Origin: Erythroxylum novogranatense
Lineage: Eukaryota > Streptophyta > Magnoliopsida > Malpighiales > Erythroxylaceae
NCBI GenBank assembly: GCA_029891385.1
Contig: JAIWQS010000161.1
Coordinates: 62,001 to 126,000 of the forward strand
Reading direction: 5' to 3'
DNA length: 64,000 nucleotides
The position numbers and the translations under genes were made by a program. Below, piece after piece: positions 11,150-24,119 of the stretch. The notes beneath the pieces are model-generated. The model saw only the letters and a list, made by a program, of their open reading frames with translations, was not told where the DNA came from and searched no databases. Numbering within the stretch: position 1 is the stretch's first letter; each line of letters starts with the position of its first letter.

Positions 11150-11676
11150 ATGGATCCATCAAGAATTTCCCTTCGTCCCTTCAAGCTCTCAGACGTGGAT
11201 GACTTCCTAAAATGGGCAAGCGACGATATAATAACACGGTATCTAAGATGGGACAGCATACCTCGCGAGAAGAGGCACTGACCTACATTGAAAAGGTCGC
11301 CATGCCTCATCCATGGCGTCGGTCCATATGTTTAGATGATCATTCAATCGGGTACGTTTCAATCTTTCCTGAAGCAGGAGAGGACAGGTGCAGAGCCCAT
11401 GTAGGATATGCTTTAGCTACTGATTACTGGGGACAAGGTATAGTTACTGCTGCGTTGAAGATGGCTGTTTCTCGTGTGTTTCAGGACTTGCAAGATGTGG
11501 TCAGGCTTGAGGCTCTAGTGGAGGTAGAGAATAAAGGGTCTCAAAGGGTTCTTGTCTTCTTGAGAAACTTAATTGGGTTCTCGAAGGAAGGATTGTTAAG
11601 GAAATATGGATACTGTAAAGGTGAAATAAGAGACATGTTCGCCTATAGCTTCTCGTCAACCGATAAGGTATTGTAG
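11150..11676 (+). pseudogene. GNAT-family N-acetyltransferase gene with a one-base frameshift
   Basis: The protein would transfer an acetyl group from acetyl-CoA to an amine; the plant subfamily's substrate is not established by the sequence. The natural start is ATG at 11150 (MDPSRISLRPFKLSDVDDFL), which carries the expected RimJ/RimL-like N-terminus LRPFKLSDVDDFLKWASDD. That frame ends after 43 codons at 11279-11281. From about 11250 the family sequence continues in another frame (TSREEALTYIEKVA) through the acetyl-CoA-binding segment HVGYALATDYWGQGIVTAAL to the stop at 11674-11676. The join looks like loss of one base near 11258. A second oddity at about 11548-11575 is 12 extra bases in two small insertions that together keep the frame (RVLVFLRNLIGFSKEG). 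The gene has no introns. An assembly error could also explain the frameshift. Confidence 0.8.
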
Positions 11677-11954
11677 TCACACACACCTTATATGTCAATC
11701 CAATTTGTCAGTATTGTTTTAAAGTTGACGCACTATGTAATTTATATTTGAATTAAACTTAAATTCGATCTTAATTCTGAGCCATCCATATATTCTGAGT
11801 CTCGAATGACCTTTCAAATTCGAACTCATACCGAAATCAATTTGGCATTTCTATTTTCTATTTTTGTTTTTGTTTTGATGTGAACTGGTAGCTGTTTGGA
11901 GCCTTAACGTAAAAGAAGAAAAAATATGTTTAGAAATTGCAAGTAACAAAGTTG

Positions 11955-12027
11955 GCGCTCGTGGCCTAATGGATAAGGCGTCTGACTTCTAATCAGACGA
12001 TTGTGGGTTCGAGTCCCACCGAGCGTG
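11955..12027 (+). tRNA. tRNA-Arg (anticodon TCT)
   Basis: The 73-nt cloverleaf has acceptor GCGCTCG pairing with CGAGCGT (one G-T), a D-arm with CTAATGGATAAGG, an anticodon stem TCTGA/TCAGA around loop CTTCTAA (anticodon TCT, reading AGA), and a T-arm GTGGGTTCGAGTCCCAC. It has no intron and CCA is not encoded, as expected for a nuclear tRNA. A T-run at 12039-12043 is a Pol III terminator. Confidence 0.97.
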
Positions 12028-12038
12028 TGCTGCTCGTC

Positions 12039-12043
12039 TTTTT
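12039..12043 (+). terminator. RNA polymerase III terminator of tRNA-Arg
   Basis: Five T residues lie 12 bases after the tRNA 3' end, the usual Pol III stop. Confidence 0.8.
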
Positions 12044-12779
12044 GTCCGATCTCTCACTTTTTATTTTACTCTATTTACGATATGTAGAAAAAGAAAATGA
12101 GAACTAGCATAATTCATTGACTTATTAATTAAATATTCCATCCTCACAAATTAATGTTTTTATGTTTTGTAGACCAAACTACATAAACTCAAGATATAAA
12201 TCAAAATTTAAATTATAGATAATTAAAGATAATAGATTTAAATGTTTTATTATGTTAAAATTTTTTAATTTAGTACTAAAATTTTAAAATTTGTAATATA
12301 TTAACTAATCTTTAAAAATTGCATAACTCAGGTTAAAATATTATTTTCACTAATGTAATCACTAAATAAACATTCATTTTATATTATCATCATCACTTCC
12401 AGTCTCAAATCTAATAATAAAACAGGGTCTGAAAAGATCTAAAAGTATGCAGCGTTACCTTTACATTTCAGTTGATATATATAAAATTTTAAAAATTATT
12501 AAATTAAAATGTTGTAAAAATAGTACTAAATTAAAAATATTAAAATCTTAGATACTATTTAATTTATGATCTCAATAAAAATACTCAAATGGGTCGAACT
12601 AAAATCAAAGCCTACTTGGGATTTGGGCCTCTCCTACCAACTATCAACATTGCACCATTGTTACTTTTACAATCCGGTGAATAATAATAATCCACAGGGG
12701 CAAAATGGTCATCTGGTTATTGAAAGTCCCGTACGTTAGGACGACATCAACTGCCATAGAAAATTAAACAAATACTTTA
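12044..12779. other. Spacer and promoter region of the folate transporter gene
   Basis: There is no gene in this AT-rich stretch. The last ~100 bases before 12780 probably include the 5' leader and core promoter of the downstream gene, but I cannot identify a convincing TATA box. Confidence 0.55.
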
Positions 12780-15700
12780 ATGGCTTCCACGAACTTTATT
12801 CCAATCTCCATCTTACCCCCCCCAAGCCCACTCTTCTGCTTTACTTCCAACATTCGCCGGAGATCCCTCCCCCTCTCCTTCTCCCTCTCCAGACGTTCCC
12901 GGAGGAAACCACGACGGTGGCCGGAAATAAGACCCATGTCTGTCAATTCTCCCACTCCCACCACATCGCAACGGGACAAAAGTGACGGGTCGCTTTTTGA
13001 TTCCTTTAATAGTGAGTGTCCTTTTTCTTTTTACTCTCTGTTTCGTTACTTCTTCGATTTAATACATAAAAAGATCACTTCTTGATATGGTGGAATTTTA
13101 ATTACTCATTTGGTGGTTTTGGACTACTGCAATAGGTGCTGATGGTGGTAGGGGGGAAATGGTAACTACTCATTTGGAAGAGGGGACTGCCTCTGGTAGG
13201 AAAAAAAGTAGGAACTTTGCGAGTAGAATTAAATGCTTTGGTGTTGATTTGTCTCCGGATAATGTGGCCGTGGCTATGGTGTATTTTGTTCAAGGCGTTT
13301 TGGGACTATCCAGATTGGCTGTTAGCTTTTATCTCAAAGATGATCTGCATTTGGACCCTGCTGAGGTATTGTTTATCTGATTGTAGCTTACTGGTGACAT
13401 GTGTTGTCATCTTGCACCCGATTTGTATTGTTAATGCGGTGCTATTGTGGTAACGTTTTGACAGTGCATGAAATACATGAGGTGACCATTTCTTTGTAGC
13501 TTTTTGAATGTCTAGCTAATTAGCTATTGTTCCTGTTTAATTTGTTTCGTTACATGGAGGACTAACAATTTGCATTTTTTCAGTAGACAGCTGTGATATC
13601 TGGTTTTTCTGCTTTGCCATGGCTTGTCAAACCTTTATATGGGTTCATTAGGTGGGTATTTTATTGCCTTTTCATCATTTTCATTTGATTTATGAGTTAT
13701 TTGGTGATGATTTTTTGTTAACCTTTATTTTTGAATTATTTTTTGGTGATTACCAGCGATTCTATTCCACTTTTCGGTTATAGAAGAAGGTCATACTTAG
13801 TGCTCTCTGGGCTTCTTGGTGCACTGTCTTGGAGTTTGATGGCCAGTTTTGTTGACAGCAAGTATAATGCTGCTTTCTGCATACTACTTGGTTCACTTTC
13901 CGTTGCCTTCTCAGACGTAGTGAGTATCTACAGCTTTCTGACTTTTTAAAACGATTTAGATTGATGTCTTAATAGTTGAATTGGTGAACGAGCGTTATTA
14001 ATTTCTGTATTGTTGAAATTACCCTTCTTGATCAAAGTTGTAATCGTATGTAGTTGTAAAGAACTCAAATGTGAGAATGTTATAGTATTTGAATGAAATA
14101 AGCTAACTGTGATAAATGAATTACTAATTGAGTTGTCTTCTTCTCTACTATTTTAAGACGCTATTTACTCAAACATTGGCTCAATAAATGTGTAGGTTGT
14201 GGATTCCATGGTGGTTGAGAGGGCTCGTGGTGAGTCACAAAGTATGTCAGGGTCCCTTCAGTCCCTTTGTTGGGGTTCCTCAGCATTTGGTGGAATTGTT
14301 AGCTCCTACTTCAGTGGCTCTCTGGTTGATGCTTATGGTGTAAGGTATTTAAGGTGGACCTCGTGGCTTCTGTTTTCTACTGCTAATGACACTTTATGAA
14401 TCTTCCTGTGGTGCTTTTCAAATCTCAGGTTTGTTTTTGGTGTCACTGCATTGCTGCCATTAATTACATCTGCAGTTGCTGTTCTTGTGAAAGAGCAGCG
14501 AGTGTGCAATCCAGCAAGAGGACTAAATCTTTCCTTGACTGACCCTGGATTTCTTGAAAGTTCAAAACAACATAGTATCCAGTTGTGGTATGCTATTAAG
14601 CAGCCCAATGTTTTTCTTCCAACTCTTTTTATTTTCCTGTGGCAGGCAACACCACATTCAGATTCTGCCATGTTCTACTTCACGTATGTTTAAACAGACG
14701 ACTTTTTCCAAGATATTCAACTAATTAACTTTTAGTTTCTTTTTTTTTTTAAATGACATTTCTTGCTTCATTATTGTTTCAGCACAAACAAACTTGGTTT
14801 CACCCCTGAATTTCTTGGTCGTGTCAAGCTTGTTACCTCAGTTGCATCATTGCTTGGGGTTGGACTTTACAATGGTTTTCTGAAAAATGTTCCTTTGCGG
14901 AAGATTTTTGTTGCTACTACTGTAACTGGAACAATACTTGGGATGACTCAGGTTTGTCTTGCAATTTACCAATTTAATGACTTGCCAGGAATAAATGTTT
15001 GATGGTTTTCTTTTTTTATTTTTGCCCCAGGTTTTCCTTGTTACTGGATTAAACCGGCAATTTGGTATAAGCGATGAGTGGTTCTCAATTGGAGATTCTT
15101 TGATTTTAACTGTTCTTGGTCAGGTAAGTGTAAAATTTATCAGATCTTTTCCTTAATAGTCTTCTTGTACACTGTTTTTTCATGTTAGCTTTGATATAGT
15201 TTATATCATGATGTACGTGTAAACCCATGTCGGAATGCTTATCTTTGAAATGAATTTAAAGCACTTGATAGCTACCCTTGAAGGATCTTTCATGGTTTTC
15301 TGGCAAATAACTGTAGGCTAGTTAGTTTCTTCCGTCCTTACACGCATGATGCCTGCAGTAACCTCAATTGATTTTTTATATCTACATGCACAATGTGCTG
15401 TCTTAAAAATGCTTCTTTGAGCCCAGCAACTTCTTGATTTGTGCAGGTTGGCTATTTAATTTTATGCATGAGCAGCAAAACTGATAACTTATTGTCTTTT
15501 TACAGGCTTCTTTCATGCCAGTTCTCGTGTTAGCAGCAAAATTATGTCCTGAAGGAATGGAAGCCACACTTTTTGCAACCCTCATGTCCGTATCAAATGG
15601 AGGGAGTGTACTTGGAGGGTTAATTGGTGCCGGTCTGACTCAAGTTTTCGGAATCACTAAGGACAACTTTGATAACTTAACGACATTGATTATACTCTGC

Positions 15701-15805
15701 AATCTCAGCTCGTTATTACCTTTGCCATTGCTAGGGCTTCTACCTGAGGATACCTCTGATACCTCTTCCAATGAGCATGCAGATATTGAGATGAAGTCAA
15801 ATTGA
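12780..15805 (+). CDS. Plastid folate-biopterin transporter (BT1/FBT family, MFS fold)
   Basis: The nine exons, read by eye with GT-AG borders, are 12780-13011, 13136-13365, 13587-13651, 13757-13919, 14196-14344, 14429-14683, 14783-14951, 15031-15123 and 15506-15805. They total 1656 bases, phases agree at every junction, and the product is 551 aa. Residues 1 to about 70 are rich in Ser, Pro and Arg with few acids, as in a chloroplast transit peptide. Family sequence starts near [20 protein letters not shown], followed by [20 protein letters not shown] and [13 protein letters not shown], the first transmembrane segments of the 12-helix BT1/FBT family. [17 protein letters not shown] is the conserved central loop. 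The best Arabidopsis comparison I recall is At2g32040, a chloroplast-envelope carrier related to cyanobacterial slr0642 that moves folates. The gene looks intact. Confidence 0.93.
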
Positions 15806-18800
15806 ACTTGAGATGGTCTACTCTTGCTTTTATTCATTGACATGTCTGGCGTTGGATCAGCCACCGACCTTTTAAAGCTTTCTACTTTAGTGTAGGTTGC
15901 AACATATAATAATCACAGGAGAAAAATGGAAGTGTAGATTCTAGAGAAGTTGATCACATGCAGTGGAATATATAGCAAAGGGGTTCTGGGTTTAGCAAGA
16001 AGTGAGCACAGGCCTGTTTTTGTTTGGGGGTCATAGAGAGGGGTGTGTGCAGGTAGTCCAGCATCATGAAAACACAGTCGACCTTGGTCAGATTGTAACC
16101 AGCAATAACCAGATGTTGAAGATATGGATGGGTTTCATATCTAGGAAATAACCCGATTTTGTTGATATGAATGTAATATAAACACTTCTTGTGCTCCCAA
16201 AAAGACAATGATGCGAATAGGAATTTGACTTGATTTGGTTTGAAGTTAATGGATTTTATGTCTTGGAATGGGCTGGATCATGCTTCAGGTTCTTAGGCTC
16301 AAACTAGTCTAAAGTTTAATTCTTTTAAATAAAATGATATTGTTTTATAAGAGTTAGGTTTTACACAACTTGAATTTAACTAAAAAAGATGATTTATATT
16401 TTAATTAAAAAATTATTTTAATTTTTTGATGAGATTGTTCAAATGTAATCCCTAATTAGTGATTACACAACAATAACAATATTCCGTTAGAGTCCTATTA
16501 AAATATAAAGTTTTTTAAAAATTAATAATAAGTAGGTTATTTTAAATAAAGACTTAAAATCGCTAGGAAAAAAAACAAAAAAGAAGACATTGACCCAAAA
16601 TTTAGGGGATGTCTGGGCCCACATAATGGGGAAGTCTGTCTAACTAAGATTGTCCATAAAGAGTAAATCCACATGGTAGGGTAGGGCAGAGTCCAAAGTA
16701 TTTATCCAATTGCATTAGTCACATCTGAAAATTAAGTATTTTCTTTTATATAAAAACTGCTTTTAGTAAAAAATTTGACAAATCCCAATTCACAACTGAA
16801 GCCTTGTGTATATTTCTAATTTTGTCTGTATCTTAAGCTTGATTGGGATAACCAATTTATTTCCCTATTTTTAAATTGATTTTCTTATCCAATCTTCTTA
16901 TTTTTACAAAATTATTTATATCTCTTTTCAATTTTCAATTTTCAATTTTCAATTTTTGTTTTAAATTTTAATTCTTTATTTTAATTTTGAATTATTATTC
17001 ATAAAATTTTTCTTATTTTATTTTTCTTCTCTTCGTATGGGTCATTTGAAAACAACCTCTTTATTAATTAGAGATAAGAATATGTATTATTGGATCTCTC
17101 AAAACTTCACTTTTAGCGAGATTCCAACTAGATGTTGTTGTTGTATAATATTTAATCAAGTGATAGTAAGATTCCAACGGATGTTGTTATTGTTGTATAA
17201 TATTTAATCAACTTCTTACTTAATTTTTGACTTTTTCGAGATATTTCTTAAGACTCATACAATCCAAAGTAAGGTAATAAAATAATAGTTGGGTGATTTT
17301 TGACCATTAATAAAAGTTTCAATATAATTAACTAGGGGTTAAGATGTTTAGAAAGTAGAATTATTCAAAATTAAAAACAATAAATATTATTGGAAATATA
17401 TGGATATGGCTTTATTGTAGAGATAAAAAAATAATTTTCAATTTGAGTTTATTTTTTCCATCTTTCTATAATGAATTATACATACATAATAAATTTATTC
17501 TTCACATTTAATCTTCTATATCAATATTCTAGAGAGAATAATTAGCAAATTATTATTTCAATAGTTCTTATGATTATTGCATTTAATAATGTCTAAATTA
17601 CTCTTACAAATTATAAATTATTGTTTAATTCATAAAAGTCATTAACATAATGACTTGCAAGGGCCACCATCCGAAGCAGCAATCTCATGGCTTATTCTAT
17701 ATTATGGCACGAATGCCCCTAAGTAGACCCTAATAATCCACCTCTATAAGAAGAGACGTATATTTATAGTTTAGATGCTTACAGTTTTGGATTTTAGCCA
17801 ACAACCAAAAGAGTTTTCACATGAGACTGAAAGGAAGGGAGTTGGTGTATAGTTCTTGTGCTTCCCAAATGATTGAGGCTAATGAGATATCAAAATTGGT
17901 TATATGTTGAATAATTACTAGTATTATAAATACCCTTTTCACTTAAACTCCTATACTATATATAAACCCAACTTAGTTAACCAAGTATTGAAACTTAGTA
18001 GTTGTGGATGGTATTGCTTGGTTTGTTAATTATAACTTGAAATGATTGCCATAATGAGGCACAAAACCACATGGATTAGAGAACAAATGATGATTGATGA
18101 TTAGGGTTTTGTAGATATAATCAAGTAATAAGTGAAGGCACTTATTAGAGATTTCCAAACCAAACTTTTGAGATCTAATTAATGGGACATAATGATTGGT
18201 TTAAGATGAGATTATTAGAACATGAATTTTAAGTTGAGATATGCTTTCCTATAATTAACTAAGATTTTTAAATGTTATAAGAAGTGTCAAATGATTGATA
18301 AGGATTAGGTTTGGGAGAGGAGAAAAAGAAAGGAAGAAGTCTTTGGATGAAAGTTAAGTCATGCATGTGGGAAGCCATGTGAAGGGCATTAAAATTTTGT
18401 AACAAACTCAACCCCCACACTACCAAGTCTTTTAGCGTATAGGCTTGTGAATATGATAAGAGGAGGAAGAAAACAAAAATCCCCCATGTGAGCAATCATG
18501 TGTTTGGCCCTTCAAATTGTGGAGGCTTGGCTAAATCCCACGTTGGCTTGGAATGATTTTCCAAAAGCAAGATTAGAATTCAACTTGTTACTACCTAATG
18601 TTCATTTACAATGCATGAATGGCCAAGCATAAAGACAATTCGTGACACTACCAAATATGCAAGAATAATTTAAATTATATTAATTATGATAGTTCTTTCA
18701 AAATAATGTTTTTAATTTAATGGTTTTAAAGATTTTTATTTTAATTAAAAAATTTAAAATTTTAATTTAATGAGTAATCATTTAAAACTTGTATAGATTA

Positions 18801-19460
18801 GATCAAAAGATTGTTTTCGCTGATACGATATATTTATTAAATATTACGTGAATATTTATCTATTAACACATTGGAAAAATAACATTTTAGCTTGATTTGC
18901 ACAAAATTTAAAAGATTAATATTTAATTATAAATTTTCAAAATATAACATAAAATTAAAACTTTTTCTGATGAAGATAAATTAATTATCTAGTAATAGAC
19001 ATATCAAAGAAAATGGATGGAGGTATTTTAAAACAAATTGAATTTCCATGATATTGATACGTGACCCCTCATGCTGATAAGGAGAAGCATTGTGGCCACT
19101 AGAGGAATTGCCGGACATCTACCGAACAAGTCCTAAGCATGCCGTGGAAACACCACAATCACCAAACTTTTGGTTTTGGGTTGGCCTCTGCTCGCAATCG
19201 CAATTGCATTTTTAATCAAGGCATGAGATGAGTCGCTTCAAGCCTAGCAACCCCACATGCTAGGCCGTGGCTTGTCTGTGTGTGGACCAGACCAACCATT
19301 AAAGAAACTTAGTCAATGCCTATGACTGCGGTTTTCCAATTTCACACGGAAAAGACAATGTTCCTACATGTCAGTCCCAAATGCCTGTAAGCTGAGGTGG
19401 GGTGATGTTATGATCCCACTCGTTCATAGCACTCCCAAGTTAGTTAGTCCGAGATTCTAA

Positions 19461-19640
19461 CTGATAAAATCTTTTGTTAAATATTACGATATTTTATTAT
19501 TTTTAATGAATCTCAACTATTTATTTACGTGGATCTCATGTAGGTTAGATTCCGTCGTAAGTTTCATAAAATAAATAACTGAGATTTTATGAGACAAAAT
19601 AAGACAAAATAATATTAAACTGACAATCTTTTTTAGATTA
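19461..19640. repeat. MITE-like inverted-repeat element, copy 1
   Basis: The left arm (AATCTTTTGTTAAATATTACG through CTCAACTATTTATTTA) is imperfectly complementary to the right arm ending TAAACTGACAATCTTTTTTA. The two arms fill most of the ~170-bp unit and leave only a short loop. No coding capacity is present. The same arms recur at 22690-22870. Confidence 0.65.
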
Positions 19641-20103
19641 TAATGCCCTTCGCAAATGACAGTGAGCATGTGCTACAGTGAGATTCTTAAGCTTGTTCAT
19701 TCTCTTTACTGAGATTAACTCAACTTAAGAACAACATGTTGTTTTGGTTCAACTCTTTTCCACCACAAACACAAGTTGTCCTGATGCTAACTTAGGTATA
19801 ATTACGTCGTTATTAGTTGTAGGAAATCTAAGATAGATTTTCTTCGTACTTGTTTCCTATTTACCCTTTGATCATAACGTGATGTGTAACTCTTTAGTTG
19901 AACCTTCCTAATCCCCACCTATGCTTCTTGGCATTTTCTTCATTTCATTGATCAATTCTGCGTCAAGATTAGGTTTATTGCTTTGACTCCCCGGAGTGGG
20001 GCAGGTATTGAACGTTGTTTAGCAATCAGGTTGATGAGCAAACCTTCATGCCCATGCCCAAGCGTTCTTATCGCGAAATCTCTACACATCTTAAAACGTG
20101 ACA

Positions 20104-20225
20104 TGATATTCAGTATTTTCTATTATGTTCTAACTTTGTTCCACTTCATTTAAATCATATAATTATGTGAATCTCACGTAAATATATAAGACTGAGATGA
20201 AATGGAGCAGTATTATACAGAATAA
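20104..20225. repeat. MITE-like inverted-repeat element, diverged copy
   Basis: A shorter ~120-bp foldback has its central arms (TGTGAATCTCACG region) and its outer arm GCAGTATTATACAGAAT resembling the termini of the other two copies. Membership in the family is less certain. Confidence 0.45.
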
Positions 20226-21226
20226 AGAGTATAGAAGATTTAAGAAATCTTAAAATGACAATCAATGACTTAATTGTTGGATGCGTTTACTTTTCCAACG
20301 TGTAATTTCATAGATTTAGATAATTATTATCGTTAATTATATTGATTTTTTTGTGATTTGATAATTTCATTTCAATTAGTATTTTTAAAATTATCATTTA
20401 TTTTCTTGTAGTTTTATCGTGTTCGGTTATTTTGTTAGTTCTTTTATTTATAACCCCATAATAATATTATATTAAATTTTAAAATTTTAATATTATATTA
20501 TTTTGAGTGAAAAATAAGAAAATTTGACAAAATATGACAATCAAAATCGTGTAACAGTTATATCAATATCATAAGGAAGTACATGATAATTTAAAAATGT
20601 AAAGATTGAAATAAAATAATCAAATTACAGATATTTTAAAGGCTAAATTAAGATATATAATATTCTATATTTTGTAAGAGTCAAAGAAAGGTCATCCATT
20701 ATAAATCTTTTGTATTTTATAAAGAGATTATTTTCGTAACATGAATTTGTGATCTTTTAATTATAAAGAATGAATTTATTATAAGATCTTATAAATTTTA
20801 TTACTATAATAAAAGATATTAACATAATGGGTGTTACTTTACTACGTGACTCTCCCTTTTTTTTCCGTGAAATAAAAGGAAGGGGGACTCGGAAAGTTCT
20901 ATTTTTTCTATATTTTTAAGATATATTTGTTTTCTTTTATTAATATTAACAATTTTTTTTAATCTAATATAATTTTATCTTCTTTCGTTGATTTGTCAAT
21001 TTGCTTCTATCACCTTTCTTGAAAATTGCAACAACGGCAAACCAACCCTTGACTCTTGGACCACACCTCCAAACCATCAGCCACAAAACTGAAATGCGAC
21101 AATTTCAAGACTCGAACTTAAATTAAAGAATGATTTTAAAAAATTATCTTTAACCAAATCGATTGGTACGAGTAGTTCAATATTTTCATTCTTTTAATAA
21201 AAAAAACTCTCATTCTTTAATTAGAA

Positions 21227-21364
21227 GTCTCAAATTTGAGTTTTGAAAATGGATTGATTAATTTAACCAGCACTTTATCCCATAATCTGGTGTAGGTCTC
21301 AAATTTGAGTTTTAAAAATGGATTGATTAATTTAACCAGCACTTTATTCCATAATCTGGTGTGA
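21227..21364. repeat. Tandem duplication, 69-bp unit, two copies
   Basis: GTCTCAAATTTGAGTTTT starts at 21227 and again at 21296, and the units are nearly identical through CCATAATCTGGTGT. An open frame on the minus strand crosses it but is only a by-product. Confidence 0.9.
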
Positions 21365-22689
21365 GCGAAGATTAGTTTGAGTGTAGATGATTTCAAAGTA
21401 TAATTCATATAATTAGGACTCTCCAAAACACCTTGTGGTTACGGTCGAAAAAAATATCTTTAAAATGTCTCTATAATAGTTTTTTTAATAAAGTTGATTA
21501 CCATTTGCATTTCTTTTTCTTTAGTCTATGTAGTTTGCACGTTAAAGTTTGACTTTTATTTTTATTTTTAACCTCAACATTTACAATAAAATATAATATG
21601 AATAGTGACATTTTAAAGTGTCCAAATTAATACTTTTAAAATTTTCAAACTAGATCCTAAATAGATAATGTATTTGATAAGATTAAATTTCATTAAGGTA
21701 AATATCAAGTTAATACCTATATGACTTTATTTATAAAATTTTAAATAAAATTATTTTTTAATTAATCAAAATCATGTGACAATGAACCTCTCTATTACAT
21801 ATTTCCGATAATGTCTTTTTGTTACATGACAATGAATCATATTAGTATTAACGTAACATTTAACTAATCAAAAGTTAGTTCCGTCAAATTTTTTATCTAG
21901 TTGGAATTTGTTTTGAATGTTTTAAAATGTTAAAATTTAATTTAAATATTTAAAGACATTAAAGTCTATTTTACATATTATCAAAAAGATAACCTGTTTC
22001 ACCATGCAACTAAATTCTACATTTTAATATATTTTATTATAATTAATTAGTAACATTTTGCTTTTCGTTTTTTTTATCTGTGACCAGGGTATCCACCGGT
22101 AGACTCAGTGATTAATTTCTTCACTGATAAAGAGGCACCTCACAGAATGGAACAACTGGCCCAAGAATTTAAAGCTGCTTTATACCCAAAGCTAAAAATC
22201 GAACCCCTGATCTTTGGTTAAAGATGGATGAATTCTTTGTCACTCAACCACACTTTTTAAGTTTGCTTTCCTTTTTTTTTAATTATGAAATCAGATATTC
22301 TTATTCGGATAATCAATTTTAACCATGTTACGTTAAATTTTATTTACATAATTACGTAAAATTCACGTAAAAAGTATGGACCATTGACAAGATTGAAATA
22401 CCCTAACTAAAACGGAGTGCTCCAACCCTTCAATCATGGTAAGACACAAGGTCAGTACAACGTCACGCTTAGACACGAAAGATGAGAAATGATTATGAGA
22501 GGCCCTCCGCTCCACTACCCCGAAATCATTGTTAAGTTGCTTCAACCTGAAAAAACGCCCAGCAATAGCATGAACATGATCGAAAATAACATAAGGCTTG
22601 CACATCCACACATGTTTTCGCAATAATTGACTGAAACAAAAATCGAAAACCCAAAAAAAAAAAAAACCAAAGAGAAGCTGTTATTATCG

Positions 22690-22870
22690 ACAGAAGAGTT
22701 CAGATTTTCTGTCCAATATTACGGTGTTTTATTATGTCCAATAAATCTCAACCATTTATTTATGTGAGTTTTATATAAGTCCCGCGTAGGTTCTGTAAAA
22801 TAAATGGCTAAAATTTTATGAGACAGAATAAGACAGAGTAGTATTAAACAGAAGATTTTGTCCCGATAGA
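22690..22870. repeat. MITE-like inverted-repeat element, copy 2
   Basis: The head GATTTTCTGTCCAATATTACG and the tail TAGTATTAAACAGAAGATTT are imperfect reverse complements, as are the inner arms AACCATTTATTT and AAATAAATGGCT. The layout matches 19461-19640. Confidence 0.65.
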
Positions 22871-23729
22871 ACCAATAAGCACGCATGAAAATGTTGACCA
22901 CATTCGTAATCACATAAACTTTCTTACGTCATTTAAATTATGTCTGTTCAAAGCAAATAGTTAAAGCATCTCACAAGCCCAGAAAAAGTTGTTAACAATT
23001 ATTGGAAAGTGCCGATTTGAACAGAAAAACAAAAAACAAACACATGAACGGTTGAGGTTGTGTCCCCTTTCAGACAAACTACAAAATTGTACCAAGTTTT
23101 CAACTATTACAACAAAAAGTCACCGCATACATAGTATCGAAGTTCAAGAAATTATTTTAAGATTTTGATATAATTATCATATTTTTACGATATTAGTTAA
23201 GAAAAGTAAAGGTAAAAATTGTAAATAAGTTCTTATTATTTTACTTTTTCCATATTAATGCATTAGATATTATTGTCATTAAATACTTACAAATTAATTC
23301 TTCATGATATATTAATAATTGGGGTTTGAGTGTTCGGTTGAACCAACAATGGCAAGTTGGTCAACAATGTATGGTTGTGATGTTGACCAAAAAAGAAAAG
23401 AGTATAGTGAGTTTTGATCCAATACAAAGTCAAGCGGTCAACACATTCATGGAATCCAAACAACCAAACGAAAGGACAATAAATTGTAAGAAAACGACAA
23501 GAGGAAGACCAAAACTCACCCGTAGATAGAGTTAGACTGAGAGCCTAACACGAATTTTTTTAAAAAAAAAAGAGAAAAGGAAGCAAAAAGTTCCAAGAAC
23601 AGACATCCCAAGTGAAGCCATTCAACAGTACCAACCGAAAGTAACTGTCAATCAACCAGAGAGCAGAATAATTTGGGTAAGAACTCACAAACAATACGAC
23701 GAAAATGGGTTTTTTTATTTATTGAAAAG

Positions 23730-24104
23730 TGGTTGGGTCGGTTATATTGAACCGATTTTTAATTCCACAATTGATCGGCTTGGCCTCATATCCATCAATT
23801 AATTTCACCGACCACACATCCACGACCCAACAAGAAGAAACATCTCCATGCAGACACGTAAAGACCTAAACCTAAATGAAAAACCATATAAAATGTATTA
23901 TTCTCATATGATGACGCACAATCATTAACCTAGCTTTTTATGTGTTTATCAACCTCACCCTCACCAGAAAACTGACTTGAGCGTCGAAAGACCTAATCGG
24001 ACACAACCTCCGCAAGCCTTCCTTGTTTTTGCGGTATCCTCATACCAAATTCACCATGAAGACGATCAATCACATGGAAGACAACGACAACGTTCCATCC
24101 GCCA
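23730..24104 (+). repeat. 5' LTR of the Tat-lineage element
   Basis: It begins TGGTTGGGTCGG and ends near ATCCGCCA, aligning with 33408-33784. Shared landmarks are CGTAAAGACCTAAACCTA, CAATCATTAACCTAGCTTT and ACCATGAAGAC. The right border is uncertain by about 12 bases because similarity continues weakly into CGCCAGAATCTGGCG. Confidence 0.85.
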
Positions 24105-24109
24105 GAATC

Positions 24110-24119
24110 TGGCGAACCA
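24110..24119 (+). other. Candidate primer-binding site of the Tat element
   Basis: TGGCGAACCA lies just inside the 5' LTR, followed at a distance by CCGGGGACC. TGGCGA-type primer sites are common in Tat-lineage elements. The exact primer tRNA is not resolved. Confidence 0.5.

Larger units (their letters stand above)
15806..23729. other. Long AT-rich intergenic spacer
   Basis: The first ~200 bases are probably the 3' UTR of the transporter gene. I find no convincing protein gene over the remaining 7.7 kb; open frames are short and lack family features. The stretch holds three related MITE-like copies (19461-19640, 20104-20225, 22690-22870) and a 69-bp tandem repeat (21227-21364). Less AT-rich pieces at about 18260-18650 and 19050-19400 are unassigned. 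Confidence 0.6.

Noticed and set aside
15954..16208. 84-codon minus-strand frame downstream of the folate transporter
   Set aside because: It lies opposite the probable 3' UTR and has no family features.
16880..17020. AATTTTCAATTTTCAATTTT run suggestive of a repeat array
   Set aside because: Only four or five short units of a simple AT-rich motif; low complexity and not a structured array.
22080..22260. Stretch with ATCGAACCCCTGATCTTTGG resembling part of a tRNA T-arm
   Set aside because: No acceptor stem, D-arm or anticodon arm can be built around it. It is probably a worn dispersed repeat of unknown class.
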